Assembly: GCA_950295325.1 (NCBI GenBank)
Contig: OX485803.1
Location: 31,425,554-31,489,553, forward strand
Reading direction: 5' to 3'
DNA from: Polytrichum commune
Taxonomy: Eukaryota > Streptophyta > Polytrichopsida > Polytrichales > Polytrichaceae
DNA: 64,000 bases
The notes under the pieces were generated by a model. It saw only the letters and a program-made list of their open reading frames with translations. It had not been told where the DNA came from and searched no databases. A program made the position numbers and the translations under genes. How positions within the stretch are numbered: the stretch's first letter is position 1; each line of letters opens with the position of its first letter. This document shows, in pieces, positions 25,466 to 49,430 of this stretch.

Positions 25466-25951
25466 AACTAGAGAGGGGTAGTGGTCATACCACTAGTTAT
25501 TAAAGTTACCACCTATAGCTCAGAAAGGCGGGGAGTAGCCGGTTGGTTGGCACAACTTTCCTGCCTATGATTACTCACTTGCAGCACCAAGTCAAAGTGT
25601 ATTGCACTAACACGCTCAGACGGATTCAACGCGAATCGAACCCGGACCGTATTAACACAACACGCACGTCCTTATCCAACCAACCTTGGAACCATGACTT
25701 GGCGACCAACTACATAACCAACCACCATTTATACTCCAAACAAATACGCTCGCCACTCGTCTCAAACAAAGTAGCAAGACCCACAAAATTCTAATTAAAA
25801 TCCATGCACCCTCTCCCCCCCCCCCCCGGTTTAACCGGTTAAAACCTCAGTTACTAACATAGTGTCTACTCCCTGTAAAGGGTGAAGTAGTATTACACCC
25901 AACGCCACTACCCTGGGGTATGGCCGCGGTTATCCTACGAACAGACACTTT
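25466..25951 (+). other. LINE 3' untranslated region
   Basis: Untranslated tail with a C14 tract (25814-25827), a ggtttaacc-ggttaaaacc hairpin beside it, and a G/C-rich terminus ending tacgaacagacacttt. There is no poly(A) tail. A short segment near 25757-25790 resembles coding sequence at 24918-24945 (tcaaacaaagta.caagac), a possible internal duplication. Confidence 0.6.
25620..25700 (-). repeat. tRNA-like A/B-box sequence in the LINE 3' region
   Basis: On the minus strand a B-box-like gggttcgattcgc (25643-25631) lies about 40 nt after an A-box-like ggttggataagg (25683-25672), the spacing of a tRNA-derived promoter. No full cloverleaf is evident. It may be an antisense SINE remnant. Confidence 0.35.
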
Positions 25952-25969
25952 ATTCACATGGTGACATTA
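25952..25969. repeat. Target-site duplication, right copy
   Basis: Exact 18-bp repeat of 12390-12407, immediately after the LINE's 3' end. Confidence 0.9.
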
Positions 25970-26900
25970 TCGGAGTCATTTATCTTTCTCTCTTTTGTTT
26001 AGAGCTCCAAACACTTGAGTGACAATAAACCATCACGTGTCCCACAATTAAAGTTAAGAAGGTAAGTGTAAGTTTGAACCACACTAACTTATATGTCACG
26101 TCTTAGACGACAATATATTTCAAGTAGAGGTATATTAGTGTGGGTATGTAGCTTCACCATTGGCTAGATAAAGATGTCATCGAAGTTAAGTTTATCACCA
26201 TTGTTATGCAAATATACTTTTTCCATAGGTAAGGATATTGAATGGAATCTTTGAACGGAACCATGAGCGGGGTAAGGTGTTGGAGTTTCCATTCATCCAT
26301 CTATTCATAAAATGTCCATAAATGTATAGGTGATATCATAGAATTTTGGAATGATACATGTGCAAATATCAAGTGGGCATCAATATTGGTACCCTGGTTT
26401 ACCATAGAATCATGAACAACGTCAGTGTCCAAATGTGATAATAATTCACAATCTATCAGATTGTGCGTCAAATCCACCATCAAATTTACAACACACAATT
26501 AGGAGACCATGGCACTTCTAAATCTCACAACTCTTGATTTCTTTTAGTTGATTGTATAGAAGGCCCCACACGATTACAATGGGAACGAAACAATGTTTGG
26601 TTGAGACCTTGGATGCACATATATTTACATATGTTTATGTGGTCATTTTAACTAGTGTGTGGCCAATTTAACAATCCTCTTAAGAGAAACCCTAAATTAA
26701 CCCTACGTTAACACCCCTTACTATAAATGTGAAAATTGCTGTGTATTCTCTTTTTCTCTACACACGGTCCTTTAGAGATTAAGGGCCATGAACATACAAG
26801 ATTCGATTTTATTTATCCACAGTATGGCCCTCACAATTGCGTGGTCACCGACCTTGGCCACAACGTAAAAGGGGCACTAATACCTATTAATGTTGAATCA
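25970..26900. other. Intergenic DNA with one MITE arm
   Basis: AT-rich spacer. At about 26615-26685 one arm related to the hAT-like MITE at 10789-11034 is seen in inverse orientation (ccaatttaacaatcc, tatgtggtcat); its partner arm is not recognisable. No gene is visible. Confidence 0.45.
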
Positions 26901-27750
26901 TCGGATAAGAATGCACTAATATTGTGTTCAATGTCATATGGTATTTTATGCCATTGTGGTAACTTTTCTAATGACACTTTACATGGAATAAGTTTACAAC
27001 TATTGTCATCCCAATTTACTTTTATTAAATCAAAGCTTGGTATGATTTGCACTCTAACAATTATAGAATGAAATTTTGTCACGGATGATTGAAATTTGGA
27101 TGAAAAATAACTTAGTAAGTGACAATAATTACAACATTATAATCTACAATATCCAAAATATTTTAAAAAGGAATGACAAATAACATTAGGTTTACGTTTA
27201 GTGTTAGTGACGCGACACGGGCGGTTTACAATTAGTATTGAGCAAGCCAAGTTACAGTCCACCCTCTATAAATGTTACACCTATAAGTGTTAACCCTCTC
27301 TAAATGTTAACTTTCTTCTACTCCCCACATATCGCACACTATAAATGTTAAATGTGTTAACTGTTAACAAAATGGTACTCCCTTCTTTGTAAATTTGACT
27401 CTATAAATGTTAACGAATGAAATACAACCATAACATGGATGATAAAAACTACACATCCAGTTACATTCCTCTCTCTCTCTCTCTCAAGTGATTTGTAAAC
27501 TTGATATTGAATAAAGTTTTGATTGGGTTTGCAATTTTATGAATGGTATTCTCTCACAAGGACTCTTCACAATTGCTTATATTTATAAATGTTAAGATTT
27601 GTATATTGCTCAAAAAAGTAATTTTATAATTGTTAACTGTTAACACCTCTATAAATGTTAACTTTGATCCACTCCCGAGGGTTAACATTTATAGAGGGTA
27701 GACTGTAGTTAGAATTGGTGACACTAAATGCAATAACTACTATTTAGTAA
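26901..27750. repeat. Dispersed repeat, copy B, interrupted
   Basis: Homologous to copy A at 5540-5930. It is split at a TA by the MITE at 27255-27705; the repeat resumes at about 27708 with gttagaattggtgacactaaat. Confidence 0.6.
27255..27705. mobile_element. pogo-like MITE with TA target duplication
   Basis: The left end is CAGTCCACCCTCTATAAATG; the right end, reverse complemented, is CAGTCTACCCTCTATAAATG. TA is present on both sides (27253-27254, 27706-27707). The 451-bp interior is AT-rich with further taaatgttaac words and no gene. The CAGTC start and TA duplication fit the pogo/Tc1-mariner group, like the Tigger element at 62481. Insertion is confirmed by comparison with the uninterrupted copy A. 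Confidence 0.8.
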
Positions 27751-27784
27751 GTAACTAGTAATAGTGAGTGAACTTCCGCTGTTG

Positions 27785-29004
27785 GGTTAAATTGGGAAGC
27801 ATACGAGGACCAATCAGGAGAAAATTTGGCTCTTTCGTATTCGAAATCCCTCCAACCCCCCCTTCAAAATTTGGCGCCCCCGCTGCCGACCTCCAGACGA
27901 AGATGAAACGCCCATAGGTCGCGCGATAATAATCCCAACGGAGGCTCGGGCGACCGGAGGTCAGAGCGGGAAGGCGGGGCCAGTTTGAACGGTAGTGTTT
28001 GTCGCTCGCCCAGTGGCTATGGCGATCATCTCCCTCGCTTTCTTTTCTCCCTCCATCGCTCCAGGCTCTCCTCCCCTCATTCCTTCCCTCGCTTAGACCT
28101 CCATCCTTGCCTCCTTGGCTGCCCTCCTTTTGGCGCTGAAATCATCTCGAACGGCTCGGTTTTGAGGGAGATAGAGCCGCGGGACTGATTGGGAGACAGA
28201 CAGCAAGCCGGCAAGTCTGTCATCACCGCTGCGGATTCCTCAATGTTCTGCGAGATTGGGAGGTATTCTGTGGTTGATTTTGAAGGTCTTGTTTAGGTTT
28301 GTAGAATTCTGGACAGGTTGATGCCCAAGAGCATCCTGAGGAAAGCTCCTCACTCAATGTTCTGCACAACTAGAAGGGGCAGAAGAAGTCAGGCAGGGGC
28401 AGCAGAGGCTTTAGATCTCGAGAAGAAATGCACATATGTTAGGTTGAAGAGCATCATCACTTGTATACAAAGTTGAGATGCTGTTGTGGAAGAATTAGGT
28501 TAGGTGTCCATGGTAGAATATTACGAAGTAGTTCCTTCTGCACAAGGAGCAGAAGAAGGCAGGCAGGGGCAGCAAGATACTTCACATCTTGAGAAGAAAT
28601 GCACATATGTTAGGTTGAAGAGCACTACCAGTATACAAAGTTGAGATGATGTTGTGGAAGAATTAGGTGCCCAGGTCTGTAGGATTTTGGACTGTAAAGT
28701 GCTTGTTTGTAAAGCTCCTCAATGTTCTGCACAAGTAGAAAGGAGGAGAAGAAGGCAGGGCAGGAGCAGGGGCAGCACATCTTGAGATCTGAGAAGAAAT
28801 GCACATCATATGTTAGATTGAAGAGCCTCATGGTTTGTATACAAAGTTGAGATGATGTTGTGGAGGCATTAGGTGTCCATGGTAGAATATCACGAAGGAG
28901 TGTCAAGCTATGGCGAGATGAGATGAGGCAGTTGACGAGGAGCAATCTACAATCATAGTTAAACCTGGAGAGAATCATACTGGCGGGCCAACCAGGCGGA
29001 GGCA
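27785..29004 (+). promoter_or_regulatory. CDC45 upstream region, probable promoter and 5' leader
   Basis: GC content rises from about 27790, with ttggcgccccc (27871-27881) resembling an E2F-type TTTSGCGC site, which would suit an S-phase replication gene. From about 28290 to 28900 a segment is triplicated (listed separately). No upstream coding gene is recognised. The transcription start is not visible. Confidence 0.4.
28295..28900 (+). repeat. Three tandem units of about 170-200 bp upstream of CDC45
   Basis: The anchor word cacatatgtta lies at 28431, 28602 and, with a 3-base insertion, 28802, giving spacings of 171 and 200. Units share ttctgcaca, agaagaagncaggcagggg, gagaagaaatgcacat, gtatacaaagttgagatg and tgttgtgga. 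They lie directly before the CDC45 ATG and may be transcribed as leader. Confidence 0.75.
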
Positions 29005-31362
29005 ATGGTTAGAGAGACCAATGTGGGGGCGTTCTATGAGAAACTTCGGAAGGCTGTTGGCGCCGCTGTTAGCTCTCCCCTGCTCATATTCCCATCAGCT
29101 GCGGACACGGATTCATTGTGTGCCTTGAAAATTGTTACTCACCTCCTTGTTCAGGACTCAATACGTTACTCTGTTTATCCTGTAGCGGGTTTCAACAGCA
29201 TACAGAGCTTAGCCGGGCGGTCACTGCGATCAGACGACGAGCCTGTGGTGATACTTTTGCTCAATTGGGGTGCTTCCCGGAACCTGCATCGGCTACTCAA
29301 CCTTGGCTCACAGGTCCAGGTCTTTGTTGTGGACAGCCATAGGCCCATTCATTTGCATAACCTTAACGAGTCAAATTTGCAGGTTACTGTATTGTTTACA
29401 CATGATGATGAGACACAGGCAGACATGCCATATGGGTTCATGTTGAACAGTTTGTCAAGGTTCACTACGACATATGACTCGGAGCCTGAATTAGATGTGG
29501 ATGAAGAATCTGATAGTGATGATGATAGTGATGATGATGATGATGATAACAATGAAGGGAGAAGGAAGAGGAGAAAGAAGGGAGGGCGGGATGACCAGGA
29601 GGAGCAACTTCTGAAGGCAGAGTACTACAGGATGGGGTGCTTTCATGGCCGCCCATCTGGATGTCTTATGTTTGACATCGCGCATTCGTTGCATAAGAAT
29701 ACCAGTGAGCTCCTTTGGCTCGCAATTGTGTCGCTAACAGATCAATTTGTACATGAGAGGCTTACTTTGGAAAGGTACACATCCACGCAGGCCGAGCTTG
29801 AGGGGTTTGTGACCCGTGCTGGCAGCTTGGAGAAGAATACAACCATTACACTAAAGGATGGGACGAAAGTGCGGGCGCCGGATGTGTCAAGGATCACTTA
29901 TGATTATGACTTGCGGCTAATGCTACTGAGAGAGTGGAGTCTGTATGAAGCTATGATGTGCTCCTTCTATGTTGCACCTAAGCTGAAGACATGGGGCGAT
30001 GTGGGCCTCAAAACCATGAAGCTTTTGTTTGCCAAAATGGGCATCTCACTTGCCGAGTGCCAGCAGCAATACCAGTACATGAAGAGCGAGACTAAGAAGG
30101 GATTGCGGCAAGAATTTAAAAATATAGGGCAGGAAGCTGGGTTAGGGGATCTTGAGTTTCCTACGTTCTTTAAGTATCATGGATACAATGACCAAGTGTC
30201 AGCAGCGGATGTTGTCTATGGCGTTACAGCATTGTTAGAAGCCTCAGCTGTGGATTCCAAGAGTGACTGGACGGACAACTTCTGCTCCGCCCTTGAAGCT
30301 CTCTCACCAGAGAAGTGGGAGAATCTGCGAGAAGGAATGCAGCTTGCAATCAAGGTGCAACAAGCGAGTATCAGTACTGGGAGTGCAGCCATCGTGAAGA
30401 AGGACCAAATCAAAATGTGCAAGGCCTTCAGGTTGGTGTCCTCCCATTCCATTTTCTTGTGCAATATTTGCAGCAAGCTTGTATTCACTACACAAGTGTT
30501 CTCATGTGCCATAAAATTGGCCTGGAAATCTCATCTTCTTTCTCTTAAGGAAAAAACCTTAATTCTGCCACATGGGTGAAATTTGTGCAATTTATCATAC
30601 TGGAAGGATCAATCTCAAATAGATTGATGTCTTCTAAGGTGTTAAATGCATTTGCTAGCATATGATGGTGGCAAAGCCCATGTTGCTGAAGCAGCCAGTG
30701 TTCTTTGCCGTCCAATTAATCAAAGAGAATTTCTGAACTCTTATGACTATCCACAAGTTTTAGCAGATTTTGATCTTCCAAGGGCACCATCTGTATAACC
30801 TCGTGTGCATTTGAGCAGAATCATGTGTTCTGCAATCACCTGCATCTAAATAGGTGCATAATTCCTTGGAATGCTTACACATCTGTTTTTAAGTGCTGCA
30901 GCTCTTGAAATTTTGCTAGTTATTGGCAATGCAAAAACTTACTTTGCCTACCTGTGGATATTATCTGAAGATGTCTGTGTCGTTGTTTCCTCCAGGTATT
31001 TTGAGCTTCCCAAATCCCTTGAGGCCCAGCTCCTGGCACATCCTTTGTCTCTTGTGAAGCTCTGCTACTTTCTGATGGATTCATTAAAGGAGCAAGGTCG
31101 GGCAGTGAAGCCTATGATCTGCATTGCAACCATTCCCGGGCCAGCTAACATGGCTCTTGTTGTGGGAGTCTCCCATCGACCACGACTTGGTGCTGCAAAT
31201 GGCAACAAATTTGGATTAATTTTCCGTGCTATAGCTGAAAAACTTGGCTCAAATTACAGCCATGATGCCTTTGAATCCTCTTGGATACATTTAGCTGCTG
31301 CTGATGTCACCCGCTTCATGCATGAGTTGCAAACTTCACTAGCTGGCTATAGCTCGCTTTGA
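29005..31362 (+). CDS. CDC45: Cell division control protein 45 (CDC45), two exons
   Basis: CDC45 is the DHH-phosphoesterase-like subunit of the CMG (Cdc45-MCM-GINS) replicative helicase in the nucleus. Exons: 29005-30431 and 30996-31362 (1794 nt, 597 residues), joined over a 564-bp GT-AG intron with an in-phase Arg codon. Supporting segments are LLIFPSAADTDSLCALKI and LLNWGASRNL at the N-terminus, an Asp/Glu-rich stretch plus basic run (about 163-195) typical of the family, MFDIAHSLHKNTSELLWLAI, LREWSLYEAM, MGISLAECQQQYQYM, and at the C-terminus LVVGVSHRPRLGAANGNKFG and FESSWIHLAAADV. Length matches plant CDC45. The acidic stretch is partly a (GAT)n repeat at 29515-29546. The ATG at 29005 begins the conserved N-terminus. 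Confidence 0.95.
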
Positions 31363-32989
31363 ATTGCTTTCAAAAGCTACTATTGCTGCTTAGTCAAAGG
31401 TGCCAGCTGTAATTGAATGTAATAATCTCTCCCCTCACGTTTGGGTGTGTGCACCCAAACTCTATGTAGGCTGTTTATATACGAGTGGCCCTCCCATGAG
31501 GGAACCCTCATTTGGGCCTACTGAAGGTTATTTAACCTTATCCTCCCAGTATATATTGGTGAGGTCATTGTGCTCAGTGTTCTGAATGTTCACTTCAACG
31601 AAAATCCTGGCACATTGGAAGCCAGAGCATTGTGCATTCACAGTATACCTTGTTATTTCTCCACTGAGATGCATTCTGTAGTGGAAATAGAATGGTGTTG
31701 TAGTGGTAACTCAGATCTTGCACGTACTTGTATGAAGGTGTCATTGAATTTCGACCTCTGTTAGTGTCTAATAGGAAGGATATTTCCATGGCTCCCTAGC
31801 CTGAAACAAGGAGGAACAAAGGCAAGGTAAGTATAGAGTATGTTGAAGCATTTTCTTTTCGAGGTTACACCGGGTCATAGTTGCCAACGAAGTCAAGTCA
31901 GAGCTGTTCAATTCTTGCTTTCATACATGTCCATTGTCCGGGCGCTTAAAACTACAGGTCAAGGTCAAGAATCATGGTCCAAGTGATGTTGAAATGTCAA
32001 TGGCTGCTTGGTATAAACCTGCAGTGTTTGTTTTATTGGATACAGTGCTTGAATCTTGGCTTGCCTGGAATTTACTATACCTCTTTGCTAGCATGAAAGT
32101 TTCCATGTGCCAATAGAGGAAAACGTTGCTGATGTAGAGTGTTTAACAGTGCCCAGACAGTTGTTGATGATGTATATAAGCAATAAATAAAGATGTGATT
32201 CGACAAATTCCTGGACCAATTTTATAAGTCTTACAGGTCTTTTTGTGACTAGATTGCAGCTGGGCCTTGAACGGAGTTTATCCCCACTGATTGACTCTTG
32301 ATTAACTTAGTTTAGTAGCTGGGAATCTGCATCCAACTTTACCCTGCTCAAGGGTCTTTTGTCATGTTGATAAGAGCACGAAATCCACATGAAGGTTGTA
32401 CTGTCCACACCTGGATTGTGGCCCATCCAAGTTGTTGCTGTAGTGCTTTGTTTCTCTTTCTTCCTTGGAGTTCTTGAGATAAATGAGGCTCTTACCAAAG
32501 GTCTTCCAGCCAGTTGAAGAGTTTCATAAGAAGGTGAAAGGCAAGGTCCATGGCCTTATTTTGGGCACTTCTAACTCCAGAGAAATTCCTGACCATTCAA
32601 TTGGCTTTAGGATTATCTCATCCAGTTAGCAATTGTGGGTCACAAAGTACCCATTTTGGATGTTGCGTGAGTAGGTTTAATGAACTTTATAGGTCTTGAC
32701 AGTTTAGATTAAATGAAAATAAATCCAGAATGTATGACAATTATGAGCAAGGTGCGACAACAAGTTTTTATGTAAATGAATAGTTTCACTAGGTTCCTCC
32801 TCCTCAAAGTCTAACTTCTCACTTTAATTCTGCCGACCGCTGATTCTCGTTCTTTGGAGAAACAATCATGTACATTTCCATGTGGAAAGGGGGAGTGGAG
32901 GTTTCAGATTACTGTGATCGGTGGTTTTTGCCAACTTAGCCAGCACATGAAGTGTGCCCTGATTACCGTGGTAGCATCTTAGTATGGCT
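31363..32989. other. CDC45 3' flank
   Basis: No gene recognised. An aataaataaag word at about 32182 could be a polyadenylation signal but is 800 bp past the stop, so I do not assign it. Short open frames show no similarity. Confidence 0.4.
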
Positions 32990-33190
32990 TTTGCTCTAGA
33001 ATGTGTCTTTGAATGGATGTGCTTGAGCTCAGGAAGGGAGACTCGTCCTCCCAGCCTCTCCCAATTTCAGAATCAGTTGTTGAGGACCAAGGTGCTAGAC
33101 AATCCCACCATGGATCTTGATTGATTTTATAAATGTGTCTGGTTACTGGTGTTCCCATTAACCCAGACACGACCCCGGGATTTCAGCTTT
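32990..33190 (-). pseudogene. Relic of a receptor-kinase 3' end
   Basis: On minus, this matches the C-terminal part of the last exon of the receptor kinase next door: MSGLMGTPVT corresponds to MSGLMGAPPS, and GRGWEDESPFLSSS to GRGSEDESPFLSST. The nucleotide match to 34130-34330 is also clear. The kinase body is absent. It is probably the remnant of an old tandem duplicate. Its ending lacks the MITE-derived tail seen in the intact gene. Confidence 0.65.
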
Positions 33191-33537
33191 CAATGTCACC
33201 CACCATCGTTGCCATTGACAATGTACATGCTAAATTGCTGCCTAGAATGGTTTGCTTCCTTGTGTTGAGTATTCTTGAATTTCACCTTGGGTACAGCCCT
33301 CACTGAGGATCTATAAAACTCAACAATGCACTCCACTTGAGGCCTTCCCTTTTGAATAACCAAATCAGATGTAAATGTTTGTCCACCCAATTGCCAAGAC
33401 AAGGGATGGCTCCTAGCAGTTTTTAAATAAGACATTCAGTGCCTTACACACATCAAACTTACAGAGAACCTCCGCTTAGGGTTTCGTTTTAATCAGTGGC
33501 CTGGTGGTTGATGATCAACAATTCCTCTGCTACCTTA

Positions 33538-34057
33538 GGGCTGGTTTACACCATGGACCATGAAATTCGACCATGGAAGATGGTCCATGGTCTGATTTCT
33601 TAAAAAACCATTTACAAAGCCTTTGGGCCTCTCACTAGGTGTAAACCAAATGTGGATCAAGAGGATTGACCATGCACCAAAAAGTGAATGTGTTCATTTT
33701 TTTAGTATATACCCAAAAAAGACAGTTTCAAGAAAAAATTTAAATCAAGTTTGACCATTCTCTTGTCTTCTCTTGTCTTCATCTTCTCTTCCCCACAAAA
33801 CATTTCATCAAAAAATAATTGCAACAACATTTTTTTGCCATGGGCCCTTGCCTTTTTCTACTAGAGCACCTCTTTTACCTCTCCCACTGCAAAACCCGTC
33901 AGGCCATGTCACTGGATAACGTAGCCCTTAAAATACGTCTCTTGGGGACCTCACGCTCCATGGTTCACTCTGACATTTTTTCCCTTGGTGTAAACCGGAG
34001 TGCTCCCGGGACGAGTTCAACAACCAATCACATATTTTACAAGGCCTTGAGACGACT

Positions 34058-34083
<26 letters not shown>
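33538..34083. mobile_element. Tourist/PIF-Harbinger-like MITE
   Basis: Left end GGGCTGGTTTACACCATGG; right end, reverse complemented, GCGGCTCCTTACACCATGG, continuing as ACCATGAA in both. Flanking TTA occurs at 33535-33537 and 34084-34086, the 3-bp TWA duplication of PIF/Harbinger elements. The 546-bp interior encodes no transposase. The right terminal repeat overlaps the last codons and stop of the receptor kinase. Confidence 0.7.
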
Positions 34084-47159
<13,076 letters not shown>

Positions 47160-49063
47160 GGTGAGTGATGATGACCAGTGCGTCGAAATCGCATCGTATC
47201 GCCCAAGTTGTTGCGAAGCCCACAAAATGCAATGATCCTAATATAACCCGGGCATCGATTGCTGCTCAGAAACTTGCAGCCATTCGACATTCATCGCTCA
47301 GACCTAACACACGGAATGAATTTCTTCCCCGTATAATATTAATTCCTTCGATCGAGTGCTGTCTCTTCCCACTCCCGCGTTGTCTCGGAAGTCCACTTGA
47401 CCAAAACTGGTCCAGTGCTGTTACAGTAGCAGGTTTCCTTCATCCGAAAGGGATCCTCCATAGCTGGAGTTTGAGTGATCAAATGCTGAATAATTGTTTG
47501 ACTCAAGTGACTTAATTAGTCACCGGCGTGCATGTGAGAGTCGTGGCATCCCAGCATTTCCAAAGTCAAAACCACTCGTAAAGGTCCTGTGGTCGTGCTC
47601 AGTGGTCACTCTTAACACTATATTCGTTAATAGGAGACTTTGGAAAGTCTCAAAATCAAATTCACCCATAGTTTGGGATGCCAATATTGTGAGCATACAT
47701 TATAATGGGAACATTGGGAAAATGATAGTTCATAAGTTTGTACGCAAAGAATATTCATATTACTAAATATAGTAATTTTAAATATTGTGATCAAAACATG
47801 AACTTCACATGGAAAATAACAATCAAATCTCCCAAAAAATGGTTTTATGTCATTATAGAGTCTAGGATGCGCATCCCATATGGAAAGGTCTTATTGAATT
47901 AGATGGCATATCCCAAACTTATTTAAAATAAGTTTGAATGTAGCCGCAATACAACCAAGTCTATACAATGCCCCTATTTTCACACTAATTCCAACCTATG
48001 TTATGTCCACCGAAAGATGTATCCACAAACACACCCACCACGATTGTCCCGTCAATATTGTCAGCCGATCGGGAAGAGAGTTCACATTCATTATCTAAAG
48101 ACGATGCATATGTCGACAACACAAAGGCACTATCTACTACATCCACTACCATCACACCTAAAAAACAACCATGGAATGGACAACCACATAACCGATGCTA
48201 TGCAAATAAGAGTGGACACACTATATGTGAGTATATATGACCTGAAATACATACATTTTCCAACTAAAGAGACAATAATGACTAGCAAACCAAAGACACG
48301 CTCGTATTGTGGACATTAAAAAGTAGGTGTTGGGATACCATTGGAGATTCTCATAAATAAACACGAACATGTGTTCCAAAACAATCTATGGTCAGGTGCA
48401 AATAATCCTTATTTTTCCATTCCAATAAACATGGGCATCACATGGTGTTATTTATTATCTTTAGAAGGTGTTGAAATGATTTGTTAAGTAACCATGGACA
48501 TGGTTCTACATCAATACAAGACATGATTTTCACATATGTTCACGAACGCGCGAATGTGAACATTTCATGATCAAATTGTGCATGGGACAAACAACACATG
48601 ATGTTAAAGATCACATGATACATATATTCACATTGGTGTCAAAGAACATTATACATGCATATGAAAAAAACTGAATGATATGGATTTAAAAAATATTAGT
48701 CGCATACACAGTCGATACGATGTATGTCGTCGATTATAGGCCCAAAATACAAAAAAATACGACTTGGGATATACGAATGGGCGTTCGTATACCTCCCTAT
48801 GCATATTCCAGGAGGGTATCTTTATGAACGGCCGCGCGTATGTCACATGTTGTATTTTTTATGGCAAATAAAATTTAGACTGTAATAATTGTGGTATTTT
48901 ACGGATGTACTTTCGCAAAACGTATGCCATCATACGGGTATTTGGGGCAATTGGATTGGTATACTCTATACGAATGGCCGTTCGTAAAGCTTTGGTAGGT
49001 ATCTTTATGAATGCCCATTTGTATATCATCATGACAGACTTGTATCATATATCATCATCATAT
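47160..49063. other. Receptor-kinase upstream region and AT-rich spacer
   Basis: The first few hundred bases beyond 47160 should contain the receptor-kinase promoter on minus. No motif is called. The rest is AT-rich with no recognisable gene; from about 48780 scattered cgaacg/cgttcg words appear that belong to the motif family described below. Confidence 0.4.
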
Positions 49064-49430
49064 TTGGGTCGATGCATAGATGTGTCTATGTATGGATGTT
49101 GTTTGGATACATAGACCATATTCACAGGTGGTATTTACAAACGACCGTTCATAAGGCTTTGGGTCATATCTTTACGAACGTGCGTTCGTATATCACCATG
49201 ACATATTGTTTGGGTCTATGCATAGATGTATGTCCATCTATGGATGTTCCTAGACACATAGACCATACTCATAGGTGGTATTTACGAACGCACGTTCGTA
49301 TATCACTATGATATATTGTTTGGGTCTATGCATAGATGTATGTCTATCTATGGATATTGCTAGATACATAGACCATACTCACAGGTGATATTTACGAACG
49401 CACGTTCGTAAACTCTTAGCCATCACATGT
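49064..49430. repeat. Short tandem repeat carrying near-palindromic acgaacg motif
   Basis: Three units start at about 49064, 49211 and 49321 with tgggtc.atgcatagatgt, continue with tctatg.atggat and acatagaccata.tcacaggt, and end in tttacgaacgcacgttcgta. The same near-palindrome dominates the adjacent foldback element. Confidence 0.7.

Larger units (their letters stand above)
12408..25951 (+). mobile_element. Dualen-like non-LTR retrotransposon, APE and RLE endonucleases, decayed
   Basis: A 13,544-bp insertion bounded by an exact 18-bp duplication. Protein order on +: low-complexity N-terminus, RRM-like and coiled-coil ORF1 region, two 2A-like motifs, APE endonuclease, reverse transcriptase, unrecognised domain, RNase H, and a CCHC-RHN-KPD restriction-like endonuclease. 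Having both APE and RLE defines the Dualen/RandI clade first described from Chlamydomonas. Frame 0 (codon starts divisible by 3) is used from 12417 to about 19862, frame 2 to about 20427, frame 0 to about 23480, frame 1 to the C tract at 23905-23919, then frame 2 to 25465. Stops: TGA 14538, TAA 15258, TAA 18795, TAA-TGA 19644-19649, TGA 23707. There is no poly(A) tail at the 3' end. The + strand is strongly C/A-rich and G-poor. Confidence 0.88.

Noticed and set aside
29515-29546. (GAT)n tract as an independent microsatellite feature
   Set aside because: It encodes the acidic stretch normal for CDC45, so it is part of the gene.
30432-30995. CDC45 reading continued past 30431 to the stop near 30579
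   Set aside because: The continuation is not CDC45-like. Splicing at GT 30432 to AG 30995 restores the conserved C-terminus in phase.
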